A stretch of DNA of 8,275 nt, from NCBI GenBank assembly GCA_903932385.1, contig CAIZGA010000530.1, forward strand, positions 1 through 8,275. Reading direction: 5' to 3'. The position numbers and the translations under genes are program-made. Numbering within the stretch: position 1 is the first letter of the stretch; the number at the start of each line of letters is the position of its first letter. The notes below the pieces were generated by a model. That model worked only from the letters and a program-made list of their open reading frames with translations. It was not told where the DNA came from and did not search any database. This stretch comes from an uncultured Acidobacteriota bacterium (GTDB lineage Bacteria > Acidobacteriota > Terriglobia > Terriglobales > Acidobacteriaceae). Positions 1 through 7,543 of the stretch are shown here, one piece after another.

Positions 1-140
1 TGCACGCGGAAGACGCGCACCAGCGAGGCGAGGATGAATGCACCGGCAACCAGACCGGTGATGTACGGATAGAGAACGATGAGAACACTCCACTGGAGGT
101 TAATCTCGTTCGGATACATGAAACCTTCAACGCCGTTCAT
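1..140 (-). CDS. NrfD/PsrC-family quinone-binding membrane subunit (N-terminal fragment)
   Basis: Only the first 46 codons are inside the window; the gene continues past the left edge. The protein begins MNGVEGFMYPNEINLQWSV and runs into a hydrophobic helix (about residues 17-42) that ends in LVRVFRV, which resembles the first membrane helix of NrfD/PsrC/DsrP proteins. In that family a multi-helix integral membrane protein binds menaquinol or ubiquinol and exchanges electrons with a periplasmic iron-sulfur partner. The start is supported by GGGGAG five bases upstream of the ATG (plus-strand 145-150). It lies 40 nt after the stop of the four-cluster ferredoxin gene, the usual partner, so it is very probably the third gene of the same operon. 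The family call rests on a short N-terminus plus strong context; total length and later helices cannot be seen. Confidence 0.8.
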   Translation of the reverse strand, partial: MNGVEGFMYPNEINLQWSVLIVLYPYITGLVAGAFILASLVRVFRV

Positions 141-180
141 AATGCTCCCCGGTATTGGAATTGCAGACCGAGCGCCAAAC

Positions 181-912
181 TTAGCGCACGGAACCGTCCA
201 GTTCGTTGTAGAAGACCTTGGCGCCGGTTGCCATCTGCGGCTTGAGCACCTGCACGTGGTGGGTCTTCAGGAATTCGTGAATCGGATCATTCGGATTTTT
301 CAAGTCGGCCAGTTGACGCGCACCGGTGGGGCAATTTTCGCAGCAGGCGGTGGTGAGTCCCTTGGTAATGCGGTGGTAGCAAAGAGTGCACTTATCTACG
401 ACCTTCTTTTCCGGATGGATGTATCGGCAACCGTAGGGGCAGGCCTGAACGCAGTAGGCGCAGCCGAGGCAGTATGTCTGGTCAATGAGAACGACGCCGT
501 CTGGAGATACGAAGGTGGCGCCGACGGGGCAGACTTGCGTGCAGGGCGAATCGGCACAGTGGTTGCAAAGTTTGGGAACGAAGAAATATTTTCCGGCGTC
601 TTCTTCCGCGACCGGGAAACCTTCTTTGCCGCCGTCGGGCGAGATAACCTGCGGGTTGACCATGTCGTAGTCAGTGACGTGGTAGCGCTCCACCCAAGTG
701 CGGAAGTGGCCGTCGGGAACATCATTTTCTGCAGCGCAGGCGCGGACGCAGTTGCCGCAACCGATGCACTTGGGAATGTCGATCAACATACCCCACCAGT
801 GGTCGGCGGTGTTGTAGTTGGGGGAATTTTCAGGAGTGCCGGCGAGGACGTGCTCCCACGCGATGGCGGCAGCCGGCAGCATGATGAGGAAATGGCGGCG
901 GTTGAGGTTCAT
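181..912 (-). CDS. Tat-exported ferredoxin-like subunit with four [4Fe-4S] clusters (NrfC/PsrB/DsrO type)
   Basis: This 243-residue protein carries four cysteine groups typical of the DmsB/PsrB/NrfC electron-transfer subunits: C49-C52-C55-C59, C116-C119-C124-C128, C148-C151-C154-C158, and C175-C178-C190-C194 with the family's long gap. Extra cysteines are at 162 and 191. The N-terminus MNLNRRHFLIM followed by an alanine-rich stretch is a twin-arginine signal, so the folded protein is expected in the periplasm or bound to the membrane there. In this family it passes electrons between an NrfD-type quinone-binding protein and a cytochrome or molybdoenzyme. The start is set by GGAGGAG just upstream (plus-strand 917-923) and by the Tat motif. 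An in-frame extension to 1131 exists but runs antisense-like through the cytochrome gene and would bury the signal. The ATG overlaps the cytochrome stop codon as ATGA, implying translational coupling. Which of NrfC, DsrO, PsrB or CbcT it resembles most cannot be settled by reading. Confidence 0.93.
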   Translation of the reverse strand: MNLNRRHFLIMLPAAAIAWEHVLAGTPENSPNYNTADHWWGMLIDIPKCIGCGNCVRACAAENDVPDGHFRTWVERYHVTDYDMVNPQVISPDGGKEGFPVAEEDAGKYFFVPKLCNHCADSPCTQVCPVGATFVSPDGVVLIDQTYCLGCAYCVQACPYGCRYIHPEKKVVDKCTLCYHRITKGLTTACCENCPTGARQLADLKNPNDPIHEFLKTHHVQVLKPQMATGAKVFYNELDGSVR

Positions 913-1379
913 TTTGCTCCTCCAGCTGTGATGGCCGGACTGTGGGGTTTGTGGCAGGTCTGGCAGGGCAGGCCGTTGGAGTGGTCCTCGGCAGAGACCT
1001 GCGGGAAATTCTTGGGCTTGGCAGCACTGGCCGCGTGGCAACGAACGCAGAGCACGGCGGTGTCTGGCAGGACTGGGGTGATGCTGGGGTCTGCGGCATG
1101 ATTGGCGAGAGGGCCGTGGCAGGCTTCGCAATTCACATGCGCGTGACTGCCGGCTTTTTTCATGTCGGCGACATCGGAGTGGCAGGCTTCGCAGGCCTCG
1201 TGCCCGGCGTAATGCAACGGCTTGGCCGCCATATCACCGATGGCATCGGCGCGATAGTGGCCGAACTTGCCGAAGCTTTTGGGAACGACGAAATTGCGAA
1301 GCACTAAAAATGCCAGAAATGCGATGACAAATAAAAGTGCGAAGCGGAATAAATGACCGGAATTCTTGAAGGCGCTCAT
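909..1379 (-). CDS. Membrane-anchored tetrahaem c-type cytochrome
   Basis: The 156-residue protein has one N-terminal hydrophobic segment (about residues 11-32, preceded by MSAFKNSGH), probably an uncleaved signal anchor, and a periplasmic part with four CXXCH haem-attachment sites: C63-EA-C66-H67, C84-EA-C87-H88, C111-VR-C114-H115 and C139-QT-C142-H143. Spare histidines (for example H56, H60, H79, H81, H94, H133, H146) could be distal ligands. It is the first gene of a cytochrome, ferredoxin, NrfD cluster, so a role as electron carrier of a quinol-linked periplasmic complex is likely. The order matches nrfBCD, dsrJOP and the Geobacter Cbc4 cluster (cbcSTU). The start at 1379 places the anchor right at the N-terminus and has GGAAGGGAA upstream. 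The frame stays open to 1532, with another ATG at 1460, but those starts lack a clear ribosome binding site and add a non-hydrophobic leader. The stop TGA overlaps the ferredoxin ATG. Confidence 0.92.
   Translation of the reverse strand: MSAFKNSGHLFRFALLFVIAFLAFLVLRNFVVPKSFGKFGHYRADAIGDMAAKPLHYAGHEACEACHSDVADMKKAGSHAHVNCEACHGPLANHAADPSITPVLPDTAVLCVRCHAASAAKPKNFPQVSAEDHSNGLPCQTCHKPHSPAITAGGAK
917..923 (-). promoter_or_regulatory. Ribosome binding site of the ferredoxin gene
   Basis: GGAGGAG on the minus strand sits a few bases before the ATG at 912, inside the last codons of the cytochrome gene. It is the strongest Shine-Dalgarno match in the left operon. It decides the ferredoxin start in favour of the short Tat-signal form over the longer open frame. 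Confidence 0.8.
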
Positions 1380-1461
1380 GCAGCGATTTCCCTTCCACCA
1401 ATGCCTGTATGCGAACGTTGCAGCAGCACTTGTCTGCCCTGTGCGTTGCGACACCCACATT

Positions 1462-1467
1462 GATATA
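1462..1467 (-). promoter_or_regulatory. Possible -10 element of the cytochrome operon
   Basis: TATATC on the minus strand matches the consensus TATAAT at the first four positions, within an AT-rich patch in otherwise GC-rich DNA. No good -35 is found at the right distance, where the CRP-type site lies instead. That is what an activator-dependent promoter would look like. The leader would be about 76 nt long. Only the spacing relative to the palindrome makes this box believable. Confidence 0.35.
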
Positions 1468-1487
1468 AAGCCGCACGCAGAGTTGTA

Positions 1488-1503
1488 TGTGAGCGCGGTC
1501 ACA
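1488..1503 (-). promoter_or_regulatory. CRP-type operator palindrome
   Basis: The minus strand reads TGTGACCGCGCTCACA, a perfect TGTGA-N6-TCACA palindrome, identical in both half-sites to the classical CRP core. It is in the 203-base gap between the efflux channel gene and the cytochrome operon, and its centre is 117 bases upstream of the cytochrome start codon. Taking TATATC at 1462-1467 as the -10 gives a start near 1455 and puts the site centre close to -40.5, almost the position (-41.5) of class II CRP/FNR-dependent activation. It is not the FNR half-site TTGAT. The match is seen directly; the identity of the regulator, which is not encoded here, is inferred. Confidence 0.6.
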
Positions 1504-1582
1504 GGTGCGACGGTGCAGAACTCAATTTGCACTGGGTTTGGGGCTGAAAAGTATGCAGAAGAAACTTATTTAAGCTACTTAG

Positions 1583-3070
1583 CTATTTGGGGAGTTGCGA
1601 AACATTCCAGCCGCCGCCGAGCGCCTTGACCAGAAGGACACTGGCCGCGAACTGGCGGGTGGTGATATCGACTGCTGTGCGCTGGTTGGTGAGCTGCGCG
1701 GTCTGCGCGGTGAGGACTTCAAGATATGTGGTGACTCCTCCGCGATAACGCTCGGTGGAGACGTGAAGCGAACGGTCGGCTGCACGAACGGCGGCCTGCT
1801 GCGTAGTGGCTTCGCGATTGAGAACACGCAGAGCGGCGAGATTGTCTTCCACTTCTTGAAACCCGTTCAACACGCTTTGGCGATAGTTGGCTGCGGAGGC
1901 TTCATAGGCATCGCGCGCCTGGTCAGTGAGCGAGTGGCGACGGCCGGCGTCGAAGAGAGTTTCAACGGCTGTGCCGCCGAGCGACCAGAGAGCGCTGGGG
2001 CCGGAGATCCAGCTGCCGACGGAGGTGCTTTGAAATCCGCCGGTGCCGCCGATGGTGATGTTGGGGTAGTAGGCCGACTGCGCGATACCGATTTGCGCAT
2101 TGGCGGCCTGCACGCGACGTTCGGCGGCGGAGATGTCTGGACGGCGTTCGAGCAGTTGCGAGGGCACGCCGGTTGGGACCGAGGGCAGCGCGAGGGCCAG
2201 CGGTGCGGGCGCGAGCGAGAAGGTGGAGGCTGGCTGACCAATGAGCGTGGCGATGGCGTGTTCATACTGCGCGCGAGCAACGCCGATATCGATGGCCTGG
2301 GCGCGGGTGGATTCAAGCTGGGTCTGCGCGAGCGCGACGTCAGAATCTGTGGCAACGCCGCCGTTGAATCGAGTGACGGTGAGTTTGTAATAGTCCTCGT
2401 AACTTTTCACGGTGCCGTCGAGTAGTTGTTGTTGGCTGTCAAGGCCGCGCATCTGGAAATAATCGAGCGCGAGTTCGGCACGCACGCTAAGTTCGGCGTT
2501 GGCAAGGTCGGCGGCGCTGGCCTGAGCGGAGGCGCGGGCGGCTTCAACTGTGCGGCGAATCTGTCCCCAGAAATCCGGCTCCCACAAAACCTGACCGGAG
2601 ACGGTGAGGTTGTCGTAGTCGAAAGCATCGCCGGGACCCGCCAGAGGTTGATTCTGAGAAAATTTTTCACGCTGTGCGCTGGGGCCAGCGGTGAGCGTGG
2701 GGTAATAACTGGCACGTGCGGTGGCAACCTGCGAACGGGCCTGCAAATAATTTTCATACGCGACGCGCAGGGTTTGATTGTTAACGGCGACTTTATCTTC
2801 GAGCGCATTCAACTGATCGTCGTTGTAAATCTTCCACCAGTCGCCGCGAATGGTTTGGTCCGCAGGCTGCGCAGTGGACCAAGTGCCATTAGGCGGATTC
2901 GGTGGCGGTACGGATTCTTTAAATTCCGGCGGCGCAGGCGCGGTGGGACGATGATAGTTGGGGCCAACCATGCAGCCGGAGACGGTAAGGCATACGGCAG
3001 CGAGCAGAAACGCGGGTGCGCCTGTGTTGCGATGCATCTGTCTGCGTAACTGCTGCGCGGCCTTGCCCAT
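1583..3070 (-). CDS. RND efflux outer-membrane channel lipoprotein (NodT/OprM family)
   Basis: The 495-residue product is the outer-membrane factor of a tripartite efflux pump: a TolC-like trimeric barrel with a long periplasmic alpha-helical tunnel. A lipoprotein signal ends in LTVSGC, with lipidated Cys33, and is followed by MVGPNYHRP, the hallmark N-terminus of this family. Two related halves are visible, each with long Ala/Gln-rich helices and a YYP turn (ASYYPTLTAG in the first half, SAYYPNITIGG in the second). LLERRPDISAAERRVQAANAQIG is the typical second-half entry, and FDAGRR follows. Length fits the family (about 460-500). The start ATG shares one base with the adaptor gene's TAA (TAATG), and AGGAG lies about ten bases upstream, so translation is probably coupled. 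A second ATG at codon 12 would also leave a usable signal peptide. Third and last gene of the efflux operon; no clear terminator follows it. Confidence 0.95.
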   Translation of the reverse strand: MGKAAQQLRRQMHRNTGAPAFLLAAVCLTVSGCMVGPNYHRPTAPAPPEFKESVPPPNPPNGTWSTAQPADQTIRGDWWKIYNDDQLNALEDKVAVNNQTLRVAYENYLQARSQVATARASYYPTLTAGPSAQREKFSQNQPLAGPGDAFDYDNLTVSGQVLWEPDFWGQIRRTVEAARASAQASAADLANAELSVRAELALDYFQMRGLDSQQQLLDGTVKSYEDYYKLTVTRFNGGVATDSDVALAQTQLESTRAQAIDIGVARAQYEHAIATLIGQPASTFSLAPAPLALALPSVPTGVPSQLLERRPDISAAERRVQAANAQIGIAQSAYYPNITIGGTGGFQSTSVGSWISGPSALWSLGGTAVETLFDAGRRHSLTDQARDAYEASAANYRQSVLNGFQEVEDNLAALRVLNREATTQQAAVRAADRSLHVSTERYRGGVTTYLEVLTAQTAQLTNQRTAVDITTRQFAASVLLVKALGGGWNVSQLPK

Positions 3071-4284
3071 TAGAAACCTGCTCCTGTCTGCGCGGGAGAT
3101 TGCGGCTGCACAACTTCCACCTTTTCGCCGTCAATCAGAGAGTCTGGCGGGTTGATGATGACGCGTGCATTTGCGTCGATACCGCCGAGCACCTGAACCA
3201 CCTGACCATCATCTTCTCCGATAGTGATGGGGACAAGATGAGCGATGCTACCGTCTGTAACGATGCCGATGCGGAGACCTTCTTTGCGGAAGATGAGTGC
3301 AGCGGCGGGGACCATAAGACTGGGCGGCTGCGTGGATTGATCGAGCTTGAGATGCACCTGTGTGTAACCGCCGGGGAGCAGTTCGCCTTTGCTGTTGTCC
3401 ACGTCGACTTCCACCAGCAAGGTGCGGGAGACGGGGTCAATCTGGCTTGAAGTGCGAGCGAGACGGCCGGGGAATTTGCGGCCGGGGAACTGGTCAAAGG
3501 TGAGCTGCGCGGTGGCCCCGTGCGTTGCATCGCGGGAGTAAAGCTGCGGCACGTTCACAAACACGCGCAAGGTGCGGATGGCGGCGAGATGAAAAAGTTC
3601 TTTGTTGGCACCGGCGTCGATCAACGTTCCGGTATCGACATTGCGAGCGGTGACGACGCCGTCAAAAGGCGCGAAAACTTTTTCAAAGCTGACCAATGCT
3701 TCAAGGCGCTGCACATTGGCTTGCGCGGATTTGACTGCGGCGATATCAGCGGCAGCGACAGCGGTAAAGTTGTCGGTGTCCTGCTTGGAGACGCCGTTGG
3801 ATTGCAGCAGACCCTGATAGCGCGTGGCGGTGGTCTGCGCATTGGCGGAGGTGGCTTCAGCAGTGGCGAGGTCGGCGCGTGCCTGAATCAACTGCTTATC
3901 GACTTCAGGGCTTTCAATCTCGGCGAGCAGGTCGCCCTTGTGGACGTTGGAGCCGATATCAAAATACCACTTGCGCAGATAGCCGCTGGTGCGGGCATAG
4001 ACCGGCGAATCAACATACGCCTGCACGTTGCCGGGGAGAACCAGTTCCTGCGCGGGCTGGCCTGTTACTGGAACCGCCACCAGCACGGTGGGTTCGGCGA
4101 GCGCCTGGGTCTGGTCATTCAGTTCGGTGCGGGCGTGCATGCGAAAGAGAATGCCGGAGGCCGCCAGCACTGCGGCCACAATGAGGAAAACCACGAGCAC
4201 GGTTGTGACCTTGCTGCGCGAAAGCTGTGGCGGCGTCTGATCCCCGTTCGGATTGTGTGCTGCGTGCTGCGGTGTCTGGTCCAT
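3070..4284 (-). CDS. RND efflux periplasmic adaptor (HlyD/AcrA-type membrane fusion protein)
   Basis: This 404-residue protein links the inner-membrane permease to the outer-membrane channel. After a polar N-terminus a membrane helix spans about residues 26-47; no lipobox is present, so it is anchored by the helix. Next come the lipoyl-type half (about 88-127, with ARTSGYLRKWYFDIGSNVHKGD), an alpha-helical hairpin (about 128-200, Ala/Gln-rich), the second lipoyl half (FAPFDGVVTARNVDTGTLI, about 204-222), a beta-barrel domain (about 235-315) and a membrane-proximal domain. The start chosen is the ATG at 4284 with GGAAAGAG eight bases upstream (plus-strand 4293-4300). A TTG at 4311 would add nine residues and overlap the permease gene, but it has no comparable ribosome site. 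It sits 19 nt after the permease stop and overlaps the channel gene by one base. The substrate cannot be inferred. Confidence 0.95.
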   Translation of the reverse strand: MDQTPQHAAHNPNGDQTPPQLSRSKVTTVLVVFLIVAAVLAASGILFRMHARTELNDQTQALAEPTVLVAVPVTGQPAQELVLPGNVQAYVDSPVYARTSGYLRKWYFDIGSNVHKGDLLAEIESPEVDKQLIQARADLATAEATSANAQTTATRYQGLLQSNGVSKQDTDNFTAVAAADIAAVKSAQANVQRLEALVSFEKVFAPFDGVVTARNVDTGTLIDAGANKELFHLAAIRTLRVFVNVPQLYSRDATHGATAQLTFDQFPGRKFPGRLARTSSQIDPVSRTLLVEVDVDNSKGELLPGGYTQVHLKLDQSTQPPSLMVPAAALIFRKEGLRIGIVTDGSIAHLVPITIGEDDGQVVQVLGGIDANARVIINPPDSLIDGEKVEVVQPQSPAQTGAGF

Positions 4285-4292
4285 GGTTGATT

Positions 4293-4300
4293 CTCTTTCC
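4293..4300 (-). promoter_or_regulatory. Ribosome binding site of the adaptor gene
   Basis: GGAAAGAG on the minus strand lies in the 19-nt gap after the permease stop, eight bases before the ATG at 4284. It is the reason for preferring that ATG over the TTG at 4311. Confidence 0.65.
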
Positions 4301-4303
4301 AGA

Positions 4304-7300
4304 TCAATCAATTGGATCTATGTGTGAGATGACTTCACGTTCGCGGCGGCGACGTTCAAGCCGTCCGTGCAGGATGCTGAAGAATGTTGGCACAAAGAAG
4401 AGCGTTGAAACAGTGGCGAACAACAGGCCGCCGATGACAGCACGTCCGAGCGGTGCATTCTGTTCGCCGCCATCGCCGAGACCGAGCGCCATGGGCACCA
4501 TGCCAATCATCATGGCGAGAGCGGTCATGAGAACGGGGCGGAAGCGCGTGAAACCTGCGTCCAGAGCGGCGCGGAAGGCATCGCCGTCATTGATGGCGAG
4601 TTGGTCGCGGGCAAAGGTGACGACGAGAATCGAGTTGGCGGTGGCCACGCCCATGCACATGATGGATCCGGTGAGTGCGGGCACGCTGATGCGCGTGTGG
4701 GTAAGGAAGAGCATCCAGACAATGCCGGAGAGCGCGGAGGGCAGCGCCGAGATGATGATGAACGGATCCAGCCACGACTGGAAGTTAATCACAATCAATA
4801 AATAGACGAGCACGATGGAAAAGATGAGGCCGCCGACCAGACCGCGGAAGGAGGAACGCATGGTCTCCACCTGGCCGCGAACGATGATTTGCGAACCGCG
4901 GGGCAATTGCTTGCGATAGCGATCAACAATTTTTTCAATGGGCGCATCGACACTGGCGAGGTCGGAGTTGACGACGTTGCCGAAAATATCAATCACCGGC
5001 TGCACGTCGTAGTGGCTGACGGTTCCCGGCTCTTCACCCGGCGTAAAGGTGGAGACATTGCCGAGGGTCTGGATGGGCGTACCGCCGGCCTGATAGACGG
5101 AGGTGCCGAAGGGAATCTTCGAGGAGCTGATGGGAATGTTACGCAGGTCAGAGAGCGAATTGAGCTGGTACTGCGGCGACTGCATCACCACGGAGTAGCT
5201 GACGCCGTTGACTGGATTGAGCCAGTAATTCGGCTGGGTCTGGAAGCTGCCGCTGGTGGCGACCAGCATGCTCTGTGCCACGTCGGTCTGCTGCATGCCA
5301 AGTTCCTGCGCCTTGGTGCGGTCCACGTTGATGGTGAAGCGGGGATCGTTAAAGGGCTGCTGGATGCGCAGGTCGGTGGCGCCGGGAACGTGGCTAATGT
5401 CATTCAGCATATGTTCGGCCAGAGAGCGGTCTTCCTCAACTCTGTTGCCGATGATTTGAATGTCGAGCGGTGCGGGCAGGCCGAAGTTGAGAATCTGCGT
5501 AACGATATCGACCGGCAGGGTGTAGAAGGTGACGCCGGGAAATTCTTCGCGCAGGTTCTTGCGAAGCTGCTGCACATACTCGTCGGTAGGGTGGTGCTTC
5601 TCGGTGAGCGACACCAGGATGTCGGCGTCTTCCGGACCGATGATGCCGGAGTTGCTATAGGAAAGATTGATGGTGCTGTAAGGCACGCCGATGTTGTCGA
5701 GCACGGTGACGAGCTCATCCTTGGGAATGACGCGGCGGATGGCCTGGTCAACGCGGTCGCAGATGAGCGCGGTCTCTTCAATGCGGGTTCCGGTGCGGGC
5801 GCGGACGTGAATCTTGAACTGGCCGCTATCGACCGAGGGGAAAAAGTCCTGCCCGAGCCAGCCGTAGAGCAACGCAAACGAACCGACACAGAAGACGAGG
5901 AAGAGGACCATGAATGGCATGGCGTTGCGCAGGCAAAGATCCAAAACGCCGTGATAGGCACTGCGAAGCTGTTCGAAGCGATGCTCAAAGCCGCGCTGGA
6001 AGCGGACAAAAATATTTCTGCTCTGCTGACGCTGGAGGACGGAGGCTTCGTCATGCTCCTGCAGCAGGTACTTGGCCATGGTGGGCACAACGGTACGCGA
6101 GAGCAGGTAGGAAGCGAGCATGGCGAAGACGACGGCCTCGCCGAGGGGAACGAAGAGGTAACGCGCGACGCCGGTGAGGAAGAACATCGGCACAAACACG
6201 ATACAGATGGAGATGGTGGAAACGAAAGCGGGAATGGCGATTTGCGCTGCGCCGTCGAGAATGGCCTGCTCAATCTCCTTGCCTTCTTCCAGATTGCGAT
6301 TGATGTTTTCAATTTCAACAGTGGCATCATCCACCAGGATGCCGACGGCGAGGGCAAGGCCGCCGAGGGTCATGATGTTGATGGTCTCGCCGAGCATGCT
6401 GAGGACAATCAACGAACAGAGAATAGAAAGCGGGATGGAGACGGCGATGATGAGTGTGCTGCGCCAACTGCCGAGGAAGATGAGAATCATGATTGCCGTG
6501 AGGCAGGCGGCAATGATGGCTTCGCGAACCACGCCATTAATGGCGCCACGAACGAAGATGGATTGATCGGAGAGCGGCGTCATCTTCAACTGTGACGGCA
6601 GCTGCGATGCAATCAACGGCAGCTTTTCATAAATGCTCTTGATGATGTCGAGCGTAGAGGAATTGCCGGTCTTGAGGATGGAGACGAGAGCGGCACGCTG
6701 GCCGTCGACGCGGACGATGTTGGTCTGCGGGGGGAAACCATCGCGAGCATGGGCCACGTCATGCACATAGATGGTGGCGCCATTGACAGTCTTTACGGGC
6801 AGGTCATTCAGCGCTGCGATAGTGTTGGGCGCGCTGTTGGTCTCCAGCTGATATTCAAACTGGCCAATCTTGGAACTGCCGCCTGGCACGATAACATTCT
6901 GCTGATTGAAGGCGTTGACAATATCAGCCGGGGTGATGCCCTTGGCCTGCATGGCCTCGGTGTTCAGGTCAACCTGCACCTGGCGCTGTTTGCCGCCATA
7001 GGGATACGGGATGGCCGCGCCTTCCACAGTGGCGAGTTGCAGACGAATGACGTTGAGGCCGTAGTCATTCAATTGCTGCTCAGTGAGGCCTTCGCCGGAG
7101 AGGCCGAGTTGCAGGATGGGAACGCTGGAGGCGTTGTACTGCAGAATGAGCGGCGGCTGGGTGCCCGGCGGCAGAGAGCGCTGGGCGGTCTGCATGATGG
7201 CCGTGAGCTGGGCGACCGCGCTTGCGATATTGGCATGCGGCTGGAAATAAACCTTGATGATGGCCAGGCCGGTGAGCGTCTGCGACTCAATGTGTTCGAT

Positions 7301-7531
7301 GTCGTTGACGGTGGTGGTCATCGAACGCTCAGTGGGCGTGGTGATACGGTTGGCCATCTCCTGCGGAGAAAGGCCGGAGTAGTTCCACATCACGCTGACG
7401 ACGGGAATATCAATGTTCGGGAATATGTCCGTAGGAGTGTTGAGGACTGAAAGCGGCCCCAAAATCATCAGCAGCAGGGCAAAGACGGCAAAGGTGTACG
7501 GCCGTCGCAGCGCTAGGCGGACAATCCACAT
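4304..7531 (-). CDS. RND-family efflux permease (AcrB-like inner-membrane pump)
   Basis: The 1075-residue protein is a proton-driven inner-membrane pump, close to AcrB's length (1049). It shows the RND pattern of helix 1 (about 11-30), a large periplasmic loop with the typical PTDIFPNIDIPVVSV and LPPGTQPP segments, helices 2-6 (about 338-485), helix 7 (about 538-558), a second large loop, and helices 8-12 (about 897-1053). TM4 reads GILVDDATVEIENINR, with Asp401-Asp402 matching the proton-relay pair of AcrB (D407/D408). In TM11, R996 and T1003 fit AcrB R971 and T978. In TM10 the sequence is GVATANSILVV, so Ala965 stands where AcrB has Lys940. Start at 7531 (MWIVRLALRRPYTF) gives the normal family N-terminus; an in-frame extension of 33 codons to 7630 is unlike the family. 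AGGAG is 12 bases upstream, a long spacing filled by a small inverted repeat. First gene of the pump operon; no dedicated regulator gene is adjacent. Drug, metal or lipid substrate is unknown. Confidence 0.95.
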   Translation of the reverse strand: MWIVRLALRRPYTFAVFALLLMILGPLSVLNTPTDIFPNIDIPVVSVMWNYSGLSPQEMANRITTPTERSMTTTVNDIEHIESQTLTGLAIIKVYFQPHANIASAVAQLTAIMQTAQRSLPPGTQPPLILQYNASSVPILQLGLSGEGLTEQQLNDYGLNVIRLQLATVEGAAIPYPYGGKQRQVQVDLNTEAMQAKGITPADIVNAFNQQNVIVPGGSSKIGQFEYQLETNSAPNTIAALNDLPVKTVNGATIYVHDVAHARDGFPPQTNIVRVDGQRAALVSILKTGNSSTLDIIKSIYEKLPLIASQLPSQLKMTPLSDQSIFVRGAINGVVREAIIAACLTAIMILIFLGSWRSTLIIAVSIPLSILCSLIVLSMLGETINIMTLGGLALAVGILVDDATVEIENINRNLEEGKEIEQAILDGAAQIAIPAFVSTISICIVFVPMFFLTGVARYLFVPLGEAVVFAMLASYLLSRTVVPTMAKYLLQEHDEASVLQRQQSRNIFVRFQRGFEHRFEQLRSAYHGVLDLCLRNAMPFMVLFLVFCVGSFALLYGWLGQDFFPSVDSGQFKIHVRARTGTRIEETALICDRVDQAIRRVIPKDELVTVLDNIGVPYSTINLSYSNSGIIGPEDADILVSLTEKHHPTDEYVQQLRKNLREEFPGVTFYTLPVDIVTQILNFGLPAPLDIQIIGNRVEEDRSLAEHMLNDISHVPGATDLRIQQPFNDPRFTINVDRTKAQELGMQQTDVAQSMLVATSGSFQTQPNYWLNPVNGVSYSVVMQSPQYQLNSLSDLRNIPISSSKIPFGTSVYQAGGTPIQTLGNVSTFTPGEEPGTVSHYDVQPVIDIFGNVVNSDLASVDAPIEKIVDRYRKQLPRGSQIIVRGQVETMRSSFRGLVGGLIFSIVLVYLLIVINFQSWLDPFIIISALPSALSGIVWMLFLTHTRISVPALTGSIMCMGVATANSILVVTFARDQLAINDGDAFRAALDAGFTRFRPVLMTALAMMIGMVPMALGLGDGGEQNAPLGRAVIGGLLFATVSTLFFVPTFFSILHGRLERRRREREVISHIDPID

Positions 7532-7543
7532 AGACTTCAGTCT
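7532..7543 (-). repeat. Inverted repeat filling the ribosome-site-to-start spacer of the permease gene
   Basis: The minus strand reads AGACTGAAGTCT between AGGAG (plus-strand 7544-7548) and the ATG at 7531. The arms AGACT and AGTCT are exact complements; as RNA the likely form is a 4-bp stem with a UGAA loop. It occupies exactly the 12-nt spacer. Folding would bring the over-distant ribosome site closer to the start codon. The repeat is certain; the function is inference. Confidence 0.45.

Noticed and set aside
79..1101. A 340-codon plus-strand open frame opposite the ferredoxin and cytochrome genes
   Set aside because: It crosses two well-supported minus-strand genes, has a low-complexity Gly/Val/Ala composition and no family resemblance.
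913..1131. N-terminal extension of the ferredoxin frame by 73 codons
   Set aside because: It overlaps the cytochrome gene in another frame, is Arg/Pro/Ser-rich and would place the Tat signal in mid-protein. A strong ribosome site marks the shorter start.
1550..1590. Short inverted repeats just after the efflux channel gene (AGCTA-AG-TAGCT and nearby) as a terminator
   Set aside because: Stems are only 4-5 bp with 2-3-nt loops, AT-rich, and not followed by a T-run.
4889..6595. A 568-codon open frame on the plus strand, opposite the permease gene
   Set aside because: It mirrors the codon pattern of the minus-strand permease gene and has no recognisable domain or membrane segment. The permease protein on the other strand is unmistakable.
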